Positions 23,004 through 34,528 of a DNA stretch of 64,000 nucleotides are shown in pieces; the stretch's first letter is position 1, and every line of letters begins with the position of its first letter. The notes beneath the pieces are model-generated. The model was not told the DNA's origin and did not search any database. It was given only the letters and a program-made list of their open reading frames with translations. The translations under genes were made by a program, and so were the position numbers. Origin of the DNA: Odiellus spinosus (Eukaryota; Arthropoda; Arachnida; Opiliones; Phalangiidae); assembly GCA_963920705.1 (NCBI GenBank), contig CAWUCO010000268.1, positions 5,766,001 through 5,830,000 on the forward strand. Reading direction: 5' to 3'.

Positions 23004-23270
23004 CATTTCGCCCAAAATATTTCGCCCAAAATGATCTATTCCCATTTCGCCCAAGGCATTTTTTGCCCAAAATTATCTATTCCCATTTCGCCCAATCCTA
23101 TTTTGCCCAATCGCTTTATCATTTGGCCCTAAATTATCTCTTCCCATTTTGCCCAAACTAAAAATTCCTTTTCTCAATTCGCCCAATCCCAATTTGCCCA
23201 ATCGTTTTATCAGTTAGCCTAGAATTATCTATTCCCATTTCGCCCAACCCAAAAATTTCTCTTCCCTTTT
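23004..23270. repeat. Left arm: tandem TTCGCCCAA-type repeats
   Basis: Repeated CCCATTTCGCCCAA and variants (TTTTGCCCAA, TTCGCCCAATCC) interspersed with AATTATCTATT words. Complementary to the right arm at 23,430-23,708, so the single strand could fold into a long imperfect hairpin. Confidence 0.88.
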
Positions 23271-23345
23271 CGCCTAAAACGATTAAAGCTTAAACCTTTT
23301 AAAATTTAAAGTCTTAGTAGGCCAAAAAAGTGACTTTTATTTAAT

Positions 23346-23392
23346 TTAGGTTAGGTTAGGTAAGGTTAGGTTAGGTTAGGTTAGGTTAGGTT
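23346..23392. repeat. (TTAGG)n telomere-like tract
   Basis: About nine TTAGG-type units with one TAAGG interruption, followed by a G-run. They lie between the two arms of the foldback element. The unit equals the common insect telomere repeat. It is too short and too internal to be a telomere here. Confidence 0.92.
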
Positions 23393-23429
23393 GGGGGGAA
23401 AAAGTGGAAAAATGTGACTTGGGCAAAAT

Positions 23430-23708
23430 GAGATTGGTCCAAATCAAAATTGGGCGAAACGAGATTGGGCGAGAAGACATTAGGCCAAATGGGAATTGGG
23501 CCAAATGGGAATTGGGCCAACGGGAATTGGGCGAAAAGAAATTGGGCGAAAAGAAATTGGGCCAAATGGGGTTGGGCGAATTGGGATTTGGGCGAAAAGA
23601 AATTGGGCGAAATGGGAATTGTGCGAAATGAAATTGAGCGAAAAGAAACTGGGCGAAATGGGAATTGGGCGAAATGAAATTGGGCGAAAATAAATTGGGC
23701 GAAATGGG
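23430..23708. repeat. Right arm: tandem TTGGGCGAA-type repeats
   Basis: Repeated AATTGGGCGAAAAGAA and AATTGGGCCAAATGGG units of about 14-16 bp, the reverse complement of the left-arm motif. Confidence 0.88.
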
Positions 23709-23715
23709 GGTAGAC

Positions 23716-23725
23716 CTTAATTTTG
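23716..23725. other. Target-site duplication, right copy
   Basis: CTTAATTTTG, the partner of 22,985-22,994. The satellite continues from it with TCTAAATCGC. Confidence 0.9.
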
Positions 23726-26700
23726 TCTAAATCGCTTAAAAATCAAAAGTTTTGTGTCCATTTGAATCCAATAATCTTGGATTTTTAAGTGTTTTTGCTT
23801 AATTTTAACCAATTTTATAATTGTCACAATTTTGCAATTTAGACAAAACCAAAGTCATTCGAAAGAGCAATTAATGGACAGTCTAAATAATAAGAGTTTT
23901 CAAAAACCCGTTGAAAAACAAGAAAAATATGGCCAATTCAAGAAACCATACAATATCAAAATAGTCAAATTTCAGATTTTAAAAATTCGCTTTTTGATAT
24001 TAGATGTTTTTTGAATTGGCTATATTTTCCATGTTTTTCAACGGATTTTCCAAAACTCTTGTTTTTTAGATAGACCAATATTTGTTCTTTCGAGTGGTCT
24101 TAATTTTGTCTAAATCGCTTAAAAATCAAAAGTTTTGTGTCCATTTGAATCCAATAATAGTGGATTTTTAAGTGTTTTTGCTTAATTTTAACAAATTTTA
24201 TATTTGTCACAATTTTGCAATTTAGACAAAACCAAAGTCATTCGAAAGAGCAATTAATGGACAGTCTAAATAATAAGAGTTTTAAAAAATCCGTTGAAAA
24301 ACAAGAAAAATATGGCCAATTCAAGAAATCATAGAATATCAAAATAGTCAAATTTCAGATTTTAAAAATTCGCTTTTTGATATTAGATGTTTTTTGAATT
24401 GTCCATATTTTCCATGTTTTTCAACGGATTTTCCAAAAATCTTGTTTTTTAGATATACCAATATTTGCTCTTTCGAGTGGTCTTAATTTTGTCTAAATCG
24501 CTTAAAAATCAAAAGTTTTGTGTCCATTTGAATCCAATAATCTTGGATTTTTAAGTGTTTTTGCTTAATTTTAACCAATTTTATAATTGTCACAATTTTG
24601 CAATTTAGACAAAACCAAAGTCATTCGAAAGAGCAATTAACGGACAGTCTAAATAATAAGAGTTTTCAAAAATCCGTTGAAAAACAAGAAAAATATGGCC
24701 AATTCAAGAAACCATACAATATCAATATAGTCAAATTTCAGATTTTAAAAATTCGCTTTTTGATATTAGATGTTTTTTGAATTGGCTATATTTTCCATGT
24801 TTTTCAACGGATTTTCCAAAACTCTTGTTTTTTAGATAGTCCAATATTTGCTCTTTCGAGTAGTCTTAATTTTGTCTAAATCGCTTAAAAATCAAAAGTT
24901 TTGTGTCCATTTGAATCCAATAATAGTGGATTTTTAAGTGTTTTTGCTTAATTTTAACAAATTTTATATTTGTCACAATTTTGCAATTTAGACAAAACCA
25001 AAGTCATTCGAAAGAGCAATTAATGGACAGTCTAAATAATAAGAGTTTTCAAAAATCCGTTGAAAAACAAGAAAAATATGGCCAATTCAAGAAACCATAG
25101 AATATCAAAATAGTCAAATTTCAGATTTTAAAAATTCGCTTTTTGATATTAGATGTTTTTTGAATTGGCTATATTTTCCATGTTTTTCAACGGATTTTCC
25201 AAAACTCTTGTTTTTTAGATAGACCAATATTTGCTCTTTCGAGTGGTCTTAATGTTGTCTAAATCGCTTAAAAATCAAAAGTTTTGTGTCCATTTGAATC
25301 CAATAATCTTGGATTTTTAAGTGTTTTTGCTTAATTTTAACCAATTTTATAATTGTCACAATTTTGCAATTTAGACAAAACCAAAGTCATTCGAAAGAGC
25401 AATTAATGGACAGTCTAAATAATAAGAGTTTTCAAAAATCCGTTGAAAAACAAGAAAAATATGGCCAATTCAAGAAACCATACAATATCAAAATAGTCAA
25501 ATTTCAGATTTTAAAAATTCGCTTTTTGATATTAGATGTTTTTTGAATTGGCTATATTTTCCATGTTTTTCAACGGATTTTCCAAAACTCTTGACTTTCA
25601 GATAGACCAATATTTGCTCTTTCGAGTGGTCTTAATTTTGTCTAAATCGCTTAAAAATCAAAAGTTTTGTGTCCATTTGAATCCAATAATCTTGGATTTT
25701 TAAGTGTTTTTGCTTAATTTTAACCAATTTTATATTTGTCACAATTTTGCAATTTAGACAAAACCAAAGTCATTCGAAAGAGCAATTAATGGACAGTCTA
25801 AATAATAAGAGTTTTCAAAAATCCGTTGAAAAACAAGAAAAATATGGCCAATTCAAGAAATCATAGAATATCAAAATAGTCAAATTTCAGATTTTAAAAA
25901 TTCGCTTTTTGATATTAGATGTTTTTTGAATTGTCCCTATTTTCCATGTTTTTCAACGGATTTTCCAAAACTCTTGATTTTCAGATAGACCAATATTTGC
26001 TCTTTCGAGTGGTCTTAATTTTGTCTAAATCGCTTAAAAATCAAAAGTTTTGTGTCCATTTGAATCCAATAATCTTGGATTTTTAAGTGTTTTTGCTTAA
26101 TTTTAACCAATTTTATATTTGTCACAATTTTGCAATTTAGACAAAACCAAAGTCATTCGAAAGAGCAATTAATGGACAGTCTAAATAATAAGAGTTTTCA
26201 AAAATCCGTTGAAAAACAAGAAAAATATGGCCAATTCAAGAAATCATAGAATATCAAAATAGTCAAATTTCAGATTTTAAAAATTCGCTTTTTGATATTA
26301 GATGTTTTTTGAATTGTTCATATTTTCCATGTTTTTCAACGGATATTCCAAAACTCTTGATTTTCAGATAGACCAATATTTGCTCTTTCGAGTGGTCTTA
26401 ATTTTGTCTAAATCGCTTAAAAATCAAAAGTTTTGTGTCCATTTGAATCCAATAATCTTGGATTTTTAAGTGTTTTTGCTTTATTTTAACCAATTTTATA
26501 TTTGTCACAATATTGCAATTTAGACAAAACCAAAGTCATTCGAAAGAGCAATTAATGGACAGTCTAAATAACAAAAGTTTTCAAAAATCCGTTGAAAAAC
26601 AAGAAAAATATGGCCAATTCAAGAAATCATACAATATCAAAATAGTCAAATTTCAGATTTTAAAAATTCGCTTTTTGATATTAGATGTTTTTTGAATTGT

Positions 26701-29700
26701 CCATATTTTCCACGTTTTTCAACGGATTTTCCAAAACTCTTGTTTTTTAGATAGACCAATATTTGCTCTTTCGAGTGGTCTTAATTTTGTCTAAATCGCT
26801 TAAAAATCAAAAGTTTTGTGTCCATTTTAATCCAATAATCTTGGATTTTTAAGCGTTTTTGCTTAATTTTAACCAATTTTATATTTGTCACAATTTTGCA
26901 ATTTAGACAAAACCAAAGTCATTCGAAAGAGAAATTAATGGACAGTCTAAATAATAAGAGTTTTCAAAAATCCGTTGAAAAACAAGAAAAATATTGCCAA
27001 TTCAAGAAATCATAGAATATCAAAATAGTCAAATTTCAGATTTTAAAAATTCGCTTTTTGATATTAGATGTTTTTTGAATTGTCCATATTTTCCATGTTT
27101 TTCAACGGATTTTCCAAAACTCTTGATTTTCAGATAGACCCATATTTGCTCTTTCGAGTGGTCTTAATTTTGTCTAAATCGCTTAAAAATCAAAAGTTTT
27201 GTGTCCATTTGAATCCAATAATCTTGGATTTTTAAGTGTTTTTGCTTAATTTTAACCAATTTTATAATTGTCACAATTTTGCAATTTAGACAAAACCAAA
27301 GTCATTCGAAAGAGCAATTAATGGACAGTCTAAATAATAAGAGTTTTCAAAAATCCGTTGAAAAACAAATATGGCCAATTCAAGAAACCATACAATATCA
27401 AAATAGTCAAATTTCAGATTTTAAAAATTCGCTTTTTGATATTAGATGTTTTTTGAATTGGCTATATTTTCCATGATTTTCAACTTATTTTCCAAAACTC
27501 TTGTTTTTTAGGTAGTCCAATATTTGCTCTTTCGAGTAGTCTTAATTTTGTCTAAATCGCTTAAAAATCAAAAGTTTTGTGTCCATTTGAATCCAATAAT
27601 AGTGGATTTTTAAGTGTTTTTGCTTAATTTTAACAAATTTTATATTTGTCACAATTTTGCAATTTAGACAAAACCAAAGTCATTCGAAAGAGCAATTAAT
27701 GGACAGTCTAAATAATAAGAGTTTTCAAAAATCCGTTGAAAAACAAGAAAAATATGGCCAATTCAAGAAACCATAGAATATCAAAATAGTCAAATTTCAG
27801 ATTTTAAAAATTCGCTTTTTGATATTAGATGTTTTTTGAATTGGCTATATTTTCCATGTTTTTCAACGGATTTTCCAAAACTCTTGTTTTTTAGATAGAC
27901 CAATATTTGCTCTTTCGAGTGGTCTTAATTTTGTCTAAATCGCTTAAAAATCAAAAGTTTTGTGTCCATTTGAATCCAATAATCTTGGATTTTTAAGTGT
28001 TTTTGCTTAATTTTAACCAATTTTGCAATTTAGACAAAACCAAAGTCATTCGAAAGAGCAATTAATGGACAGTCTAAATAATAAGAGTTTTCAAAAATCC
28101 GTTGAAAAACAAGAAAAATATGGCCAATTCAAGAAACCATACAATATCAAAATAGTCAAATTTCAGATTTTAAAAATTCGCTTTTTGATATTAGATGTTT
28201 TTTGAATTGGCTATATTTTCCATGTTTTTCAACGGATTTTCCAAAACTCTTGTTTTTTAGATAGTCCAATATTTGCTCTTTCGAGTAGTCTTAATTTTGT
28301 CTAAATCGCTTAAAAATCAAAAGTTTTGTGTCCATTTGAATCCAATAATAGTGGATTTTTAAGTGTTTTTGCTTAATTTTAACAAATTTTATATTTGTCA
28401 CAATTTTGCAATTTAGACAAAACCAAAGTCATTCGAAAGAGCAATTAATGGACAGTCTAAATAATAAGAGTTTTCAAAAATCCGTTGAAAAACAAGAAAA
28501 ATATGGCCAATTCAAGAAACCATAGAATATCAAAATAGTCAAATTTCAGATTTTAAAAATTGGCTTTTTGATATTAGATGTTTTTTGAATTGTCCCTATT
28601 TTCCATGTTTTTCAACGGATTTTCCAAAACTCTTGATTTTCAGATAGACCAATATTTGCTCTTTCGAGTGGTCTTAATTTTGTCTAAATCGCTTAAAAAT
28701 CAAAAGTTTTGTGTCCATTTGAATCCAATAATCTTGGATTTTTAAGTGTTTTTGCTTAATTTTAACCAATTTTATAATTGTCACAATTTTGCAATTTAGA
28801 CAAAACCAAAGTCATTCGAAAGAGCAATTAATGGACAGTCTAAATAATAAGAGTTTTCAAAAATCCGTTGAAAAACAAGAAAAATATGGCCAATTCAAGA
28901 AACCATACAATATCAAAATAGTCAAATTTCAGATTTTAAAAATTCGCTTTTTGATATTAGATGTTTTTTGAATTGGCTATATTTTCCATGTTTTTCAACG
29001 GATTTTCCAAAACTCTTGATTTTCAGATAGACCAATATTTGCTCTTTCGAGTGGTCTTAATTTTGTCTAAATCGCTTAAAAATCAAAAGTTTTGTGTCCA
29101 TTTGAATCCAATAATCTTGGATTTTTAAGTGTTTTTGCTTTATTTTAACCAATTTTATATTTGTCACAATTTTGCAATTTAGACAAAACCAAAGTCATTC
29201 GAAAGAGCAATTAATGGACAGTCTAAATAACAAAAGTTTTCAAAAATCCGTTGAAAAACAAGAAAAATATGGCCAATTCAAGAAATCATACAATATCAAA
29301 ATAGTCAAATTTCAGATTTTAAAAATTCGCTTTTTGATATTAGATGTTTTTTGAATTGTCCATATTTTCCATGTTTTTCAACGGATTTTCCAAAACTCTT
29401 GTTTTTTAGATAGACCAATATTTGCTCTTTCGAGTGGTCTTAATTTTGTCTAAATCGCTTAAAAATCAAAAGTTTTGTGTCCATTTGAATCCAATAATCT
29501 TGGATTTTTAAGTGTTTTTGCTTTATTTTAACCAATTTTATATTTGTCACAATTTTGCAATTTAGACAAAACCAAAGTCATTCGAAAGAGCAATTAATGG
29601 ACAGTCTAAATAACAAAAGTTTTCAAAAATCCGTTGAAAAACAAGAAAAATATGGCCAATTCAAGAAATCATACAATATCAAAATAGTCAAATTTCAGAT

Positions 29701-31464
29701 TTTAAAAATTCGCTTTTTGATATTAGATGTTTTTTGAATTGTCCATATTTTCCATGTTTTTCAACGGATTTTCCAAAACTCTTGTTTTTTAGATAGACCA
29801 ATATTTGCTCTTTCGAGTGGTCTTAATTTTGTCTAAATCGCTTGAAAATCAAAAGTTTTGTGTCCATTTTAATCCAATAATCTTGGATTTTTAAGCGTTT
29901 TTGCTTAATTTTAACCAATTTTATATTTGTCACAATTTTGCAATTTAGACAAAACCAAAGTCATTCGAAAGAGCAATTAATGGACAGTCTAAATAATAAG
30001 AGTTTTCAAAAATCCGTTGAAAAACAAGAAAAATATTGCCAATTCAAGAAATCATAGAATATCAAAATAGTCAAATTTCAGATTTTAAAAATTCGCTTTT
30101 TGATATTAGATGTTTTTTGAATTGTCCATATTTTCCATGTTTTTCAACGGATTTTCCAAAACTCTTGATTTTCAGATAGACCAATATTTGCTCTTTCGAG
30201 TGGTCTTAATTTTGTCTAAATCGCCTAAAAATCAAAAGTTTTGTGTCCATTTGAATCCAATAATCTTGGATTTTTAAGTGTTTTTGCTTAATTTTAACCA
30301 ATTTTATAATTGTCACAATTTTGCAATTTAGACAAAACCAAAGTCATTCGAAAGAGCAATTAATGGACAGTCTAAATAATAAGAGTTTTCAAAAATCCGT
30401 TGAAAAACAAATATGGCCAATTCAAGAAACCATACAATATCAAAATAGTCAAATTTCAGATTTTAAAAATTCGCTTTTTGATATTAGATGTTTTTTGAAT
30501 TGGCTATATTTTCCATGTTTTTCAACGGATTTTCCAAGACTCTTGATTTTCAGATAGACCAATATTTGCTCTTTCGAGTGGTCTTAATTTTGTCTAAATC
30601 GCTTAAAAATCAAAAGTTTTGTGTCCATTTGAATCCAATAATCTTGGATTTTTAAGTGTTTTTGCTTTATTTTAACCAATTTTATATTTGTCACAATTTT
30701 GCAATTTAGACAAAACCAAAGTCATTCGAAAGAGCAATTAATGGACAGTCTAAATAACAAAAGTTTTCAAAAATCCGTTGAAAAACAAGAAAAATATGGC
30801 CAATTCAAGAAATCATAGAATATCAAAATAGTCAAATTTCAGATTTTAAAAATTCGCTTTTTGATATTAGATGTTTTTTGAATTGTCCATATTTTCCATG
30901 TTTTTCAACGGATTTTCCAAAACTCTTGTTTTTTAGATAGACCAATATTTGCTCTTTCGAGTGGTCTTAATTTTGTCTAAATCGCTTAAAAATCAAAAGT
31001 TTTGTGTCCATTTTAATCCAATAATCTTGGATTTTTAAGCGTTTTTGCTTAATTTTAACCAATTTTATATTTGTCACAATTTTGCAATTTAGACAAAACC
31101 AAAGTCATTCGAAAGAGCAATTAATGGACAGTCTAAATAATAAGAGTTTTCAAAAATTCGTTGAAAAACAAGAAAAATATGGCCAATTCAAGAAATCATA
31201 GAATATCAAAATAGTCAAATTTCAGATTTTAAAAATTCGCTTTTTGATATTAGATGTTTTTTGAATTGTCCATATTTTCCATGTTTTTCAACGGATTTTC
31301 CAAAAATCTTGTTTTTTAGATAGACCAATATTTGCTCTTTCGAGTGGTCTGAATTTTGTCTAAATCGCTTAAAAATCAAAAGTTTTGTGTCCATTTGAAT
31401 CCAATAATCTTGGATTTTTAAGTGTTTTTGCTTAATTTTAACCAATTTTATAATTGTCACAATT
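23726..31464 (+). repeat. 383-bp satellite, dimer-like organisation
   Basis: About 20 monomers, all in plus orientation. Two subtypes tend to alternate (arm A CATACAATATC with TATAATTGTC versus CATAGAATATC with TATATTTGTC). This gives a 766-bp spacing of unbroken units at 23,832, 24,598 and 25,364, and paired AATAGTGG variants at about 24,157/24,924 and 27,600/28,347. A 5-bp deletion in arm A at about 27,366 recurs at about 30,408, which marks duplication of about eight monomers. A 17-bp deletion at about 28,027 removes one of two CAATTTT words. Confidence 0.9.
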
Positions 31465-31852
31465 TTGCAATTTAGACAAAACCAAAGTCATTCGAAAGAG
31501 CAATTAATGGACAGTCTAAATAATAAGAGTTTTCAAAAATCCGTTGAAAAACAAGAAAAATATGGCCAATTCAAGAAACCATACAATATCAAAATAGTCA
31601 AATTTCAGATTTTAAAAATTCGCTTTTTGATATTAGATGTTTTTTGAATTGGCTATATTTTCCATGTTTTTCAACGGATTTTCCAAAACTCTTGTTTTTT
31701 AGATAGTCCAATATTTGCTCTTTCGAGTAGTCTTAATTTTGTCTAAATCGCTTAATAATCAAAAGTTTTGTGTCCATTTGAATCCAATAATCTTGGATTT
31801 TTAAGTGTTTTTGCTTAATTTTAACCAATTTTATAATTGTCACAATTTTGCA

Positions 31853-31976
31853 ATTTAGACAAAACCAAAGTCATTCGAAAGAGCAATTAATGGACAGTCT
31901 AAATAATAAGAGTTTTCAAAAATCCGTTGAAAAACAAGAAAAATATGGCCAATTCAAGAAACCATACAATATCAAA
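31853..31976 (+). repeat. Monomer arm A (representative)
   Basis: Runs from ATTTAGACAAAACC to CAATATCAAA. Its reverse complement matches arm B. Diagnostic words are GTTTTCAAAAATCCG and ACAAGAAAAATATGGCC; arm B reversed has GTTTTGGAAAATCCG and ACATGGAAAATATAGCC. Confidence 0.9.
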
Positions 31977-32007
31977 ATAGTCAAATTTCAGATTTTAAAA
32001 ATTCGCT

Positions 32008-32131
32008 TTTTGATATTAGATGTTTTTTGAATTGGCTATATTTTCCATGTTTTTCAACGGATTTTCCAAAACTCTTGTTTTTTAGATAGACCAATATTTG
32101 CTCTTTCGAGTGGTCTTAATTTTGTCTAAAT
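32008..32131 (-). repeat. Monomer arm B (representative)
   Basis: Runs from TTTTGATATTAGATG to TTTTGTCTAAAT and is an inverted, diverged copy of arm A. Read in reverse it gives a peptide-like frame resembling that of arm A, which is why similar short frames appear on both strands (minus-strand frames at 31,215-31,460 and 32,747-32,992). Confidence 0.9.
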
Positions 32132-32195
32132 CGCTTAAAAATCAAAAGTTTTGTGTCCATTTGAATCCAATAATCTTGGATTTTTAAGCGTTTTT
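32131..32195. repeat. Linker hairpin within monomer
   Basis: The stem CGCTTAAAAATC pairs with GATTTTTAAGCG (12 bp, perfect in the AAGCG variant; weaker in the common AAGTG variant). Inside it lies a second hairpin, AATCCAA-TAATC-TTGGATT. The monomer thus has two nested foldback structures. Confidence 0.85.
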
Positions 32196-34528
32196 GCTTA
32201 ATTTTAACCAATTTTATAATTGTCACAATTTTGCAATTTAGACAAAACCAAAGTCATTCGAAAGAGCAATTAATGGACAGTCTAAATAATAAGAGTTTTC
32301 AAAAATCCGTTGAAAAACAAGAAAAATATGGCCAATTCAAGAAACCATACAATATCAAAATAGTCAAATTTCAGATTTTAAAAATTCACTTTTTGATATT
32401 AGATGTTTTTTGAATTGGCTATATTTTCCATGTTTTTCAACGGATTTTCCAAAACTCTTGTTTTTTAGATAGACCAATATTTGCTCTTTCGAGTGGTCTT
32501 AATTTTGTCTAAATCGCTTAAAAATCAAAAGTTTTGTGTCCATTTGAATCCAATAATCTTGGATTTTTAAGCGTTTTTGCTTAATTTTAACCAATTTTAT
32601 ATTTGTCACAATTTTGCAATTTAGACAAAACCAAAGTCATTCGAAAGAGCAATTAATGGACAGTCTAAATAATAAGAGTTTTCAAAAATTCGTTGAAAAA
32701 CAAGAAAAATATGGCCAATTTAAGAAATCATAGAATATCAAAATAGTCAAATTTCAGATTTTAAAAATTCGCTTTTTGATATTAGATGTTTTTTGAATTG
32801 TCCATATTTTCCATGTTTTTCAACGGATTTTCCAAAAATCTTGTTTTTTAGATAGACCAATATTTGCTCTTTCGAGTGGTCTGAATTTTGTCTAAATCGC
32901 TTAAAAATCAAAAGTTTTGTGTCCATTTGAATCCAATAATCTTGGATTTTTAAGTGTTTTAGCTTAATTTTAACCAATTTTATAATTGTCACAATTTTGC
33001 AATTTAGACAAAACCAAAGTCATTCGAAAGAGCAATTAATGGACAGTCTAAATAATAAGAGTTTTCAAAAATCCGTTGAAAAACAAGAAAAATATGGCCA
33101 ATTCAAGAAACCATACAATATCAAAATAGTCAAATTTCAGATTTTAAAAATTCGCTTTTTGATATTAGATGTTTTTTGAATTGGCTATATTTTCCATGTT
33201 TTTCAACGGATTTTCCAAAACTCTTGTTTTTTAGATAGTCCAATATTTGCTCTTTCGAGTAGTCTTAATTTTGTCTAAATCGCTTAAAAATCAAAAGTTT
33301 TGTGTCCATTTGAATCCAATAATCTTGGATTTTTAAGTGTTTTTGCTTAATTTTAACCAATTTTATAATTGTCACAATTTTGCAATTTAGACAAAACCAA
33401 AGTCATTCGAAAGAGCAATTAATGGACAGTCTAAATAATAAGAGTTTTCAAAAATCCGTTGAAAAACAAGAAAAATATGGCCAATTCAAGAAACCATGCA
33501 ATATCAAAATAGTCAAATTTCAGATTTTAAAAATTCGCTTTTTGATATTAGATGTTTTTTGAATTGGCTATATTTTCCATGTTTTTCAACGGATTTTCCA
33601 AAACTCTTGTTTTTTAGATAGACCAATATTTGCTCTTTCGAGTGGTCTTAATTTTGTCTAAATCGCTTAAAAATCAAAAGTTTTGTGTCCATTTGAATCC
33701 AATAATCTTGGATTTTTAAGTGTTTTTGCTTAATTTTAACCAATTTTATAATTGTCACAATTTTGCAATTTAGACAAAACCAAAGTCATTCGAAAGAGCA
33801 ATTAATGGACAGTCTAAATAATAAGAGTTTTCAAAAATCCGTTGAAAAACAAGAAAAATATGGCCAATTCAAGAAACCATACAATATCAAAATAGTCAAA
33901 TTTCAGATTTTAAAAATTCGCTTTTTGATATTAGATGTTTTTTGAATTGGCTATATTTTCCATGTTTTTCAACGGATTTTCCAAAACTCTTGTTTTTTAG
34001 ATAGACCAATATTTGCTCTTTCGAGTGGTCTTAATTTTGTCTAAATCGCTTAAAAATCAAAAGTTTTGTGTCCATTTGAATCCAATAATCTTGGATTTTT
34101 AAGTGTTTTTGCTTAATTTTAACCAATTTTATAATTGTCACAATTTTGCAATTTAGACAAAACCAAAGTCATTCGAAAGAGCAATTAATGGACAGTCTAA
34201 ATAATAAGAGTTTTCAAAAATCCGTTGAAAAACAAGAAAAATATGGCCAATTCAAGAAACCATACAATATCAAAATAGTCAAATTTCAGATTTTAAAAAT
34301 TCGCTTTTTGATATTAGATGTTTTTTGAATTGGCTATATTTTCCATGTTTTTCTACGGATTTTCCAAAACTCTTGTTTTTTAGATAGTCCAATATTTGCT
34401 CTTTCGAGTAGTCTTAATTTTGTCTAAATCGCTTAAAAATCAAAAGTTTTGTGTCCATTTGAATCCAATAATCTTGGATTTTTAAGTGTTTTTGCTTAAT
34501 TTTAACCAATTTTATAATTGTCACAATT

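Larger units (their letters stand above)
22995..23715. mobile_element. 721-bp foldback-type element in satellite
   Basis: The insertion is flanked by a 10-bp direct repeat CTTAATTTTG (22,985-22,994 and 23,716-23,725), and its removal restores a normal monomer. The ends are imperfect inverted repeats: GTATGTACCCATTTCGCCCA on the left, and GTCTACCCCCATTTCGCCCA from the reversed right end. The left arm is a run of TTCGCCCAA-containing short repeats and the right arm a run of the complementary TTGGGCGAA repeats, with a telomere-like tract between them. Long arms made of short tandem repeats plus a 9-10 bp target duplication are the hallmark of foldback and Mutator-like elements. No transposase is present, so the element would be non-autonomous. 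Overlapping open stretches at 23,404-23,693 in all three frames are repeat artefacts. Confidence 0.88.
31848..32230 (+). repeat. Representative 383-bp satellite monomer
   Basis: A typical unit. It contains arm A (31,853-31,976), a 31-bp spacer (31,977-32,007), arm B (32,008-32,131, homologous to the reverse complement of arm A) and a linker of about 100 bp with its own hairpin. By eye the two arms agree at about 80% of positions, with the longest shared blocks around TCGAAAGAGCAA, AATCCGTTGAAAAACA and CCAATTCAA. The monomer is therefore an inverted dimer. Composition is strongly AT-rich throughout. Confidence 0.92.
31465..34528 (+). repeat. 383-bp satellite, near-monomeric organisation
   Basis: Monomers repeat at 383 bp, and most carry the CATACAATATC type of arm A. 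A four-monomer duplication (offset 1,532) is visible from shared CAAAAATTCG, CCAAAAATCTTG and GGTCTGAATTTT variants at about 31,155-31,355 and 32,687-32,887. Confidence 0.88.

Noticed and set aside
23346-23392. A real telomere end
   Set aside because: Only about nine units, internal to an element with satellite on both sides and a target duplication.
23404-23693. Three overlapping frames rich in NWAK/GRKEIG-type repeats
   Set aside because: All three plus-strand frames are open together because the GGGCGAAA repeats lack stops; this is typical of a minisatellite, not of coding sequence.
31848-32230. CENP-B box in the monomer (TTCG…A..CGGG)
   Set aside because: ATTCGAAAGAGC matches only the first half; the CGGG half is missing in all monomers inspected. 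Centromere function cannot be claimed from sequence alone.
31215-32992. 81-codon minus-strand frames at 31,215-31,460 and 32,747-32,992
   Set aside because: They are arm B read in reverse. They are open only in monomers with particular variants and resemble the plus-strand frame because the arms are homologous.
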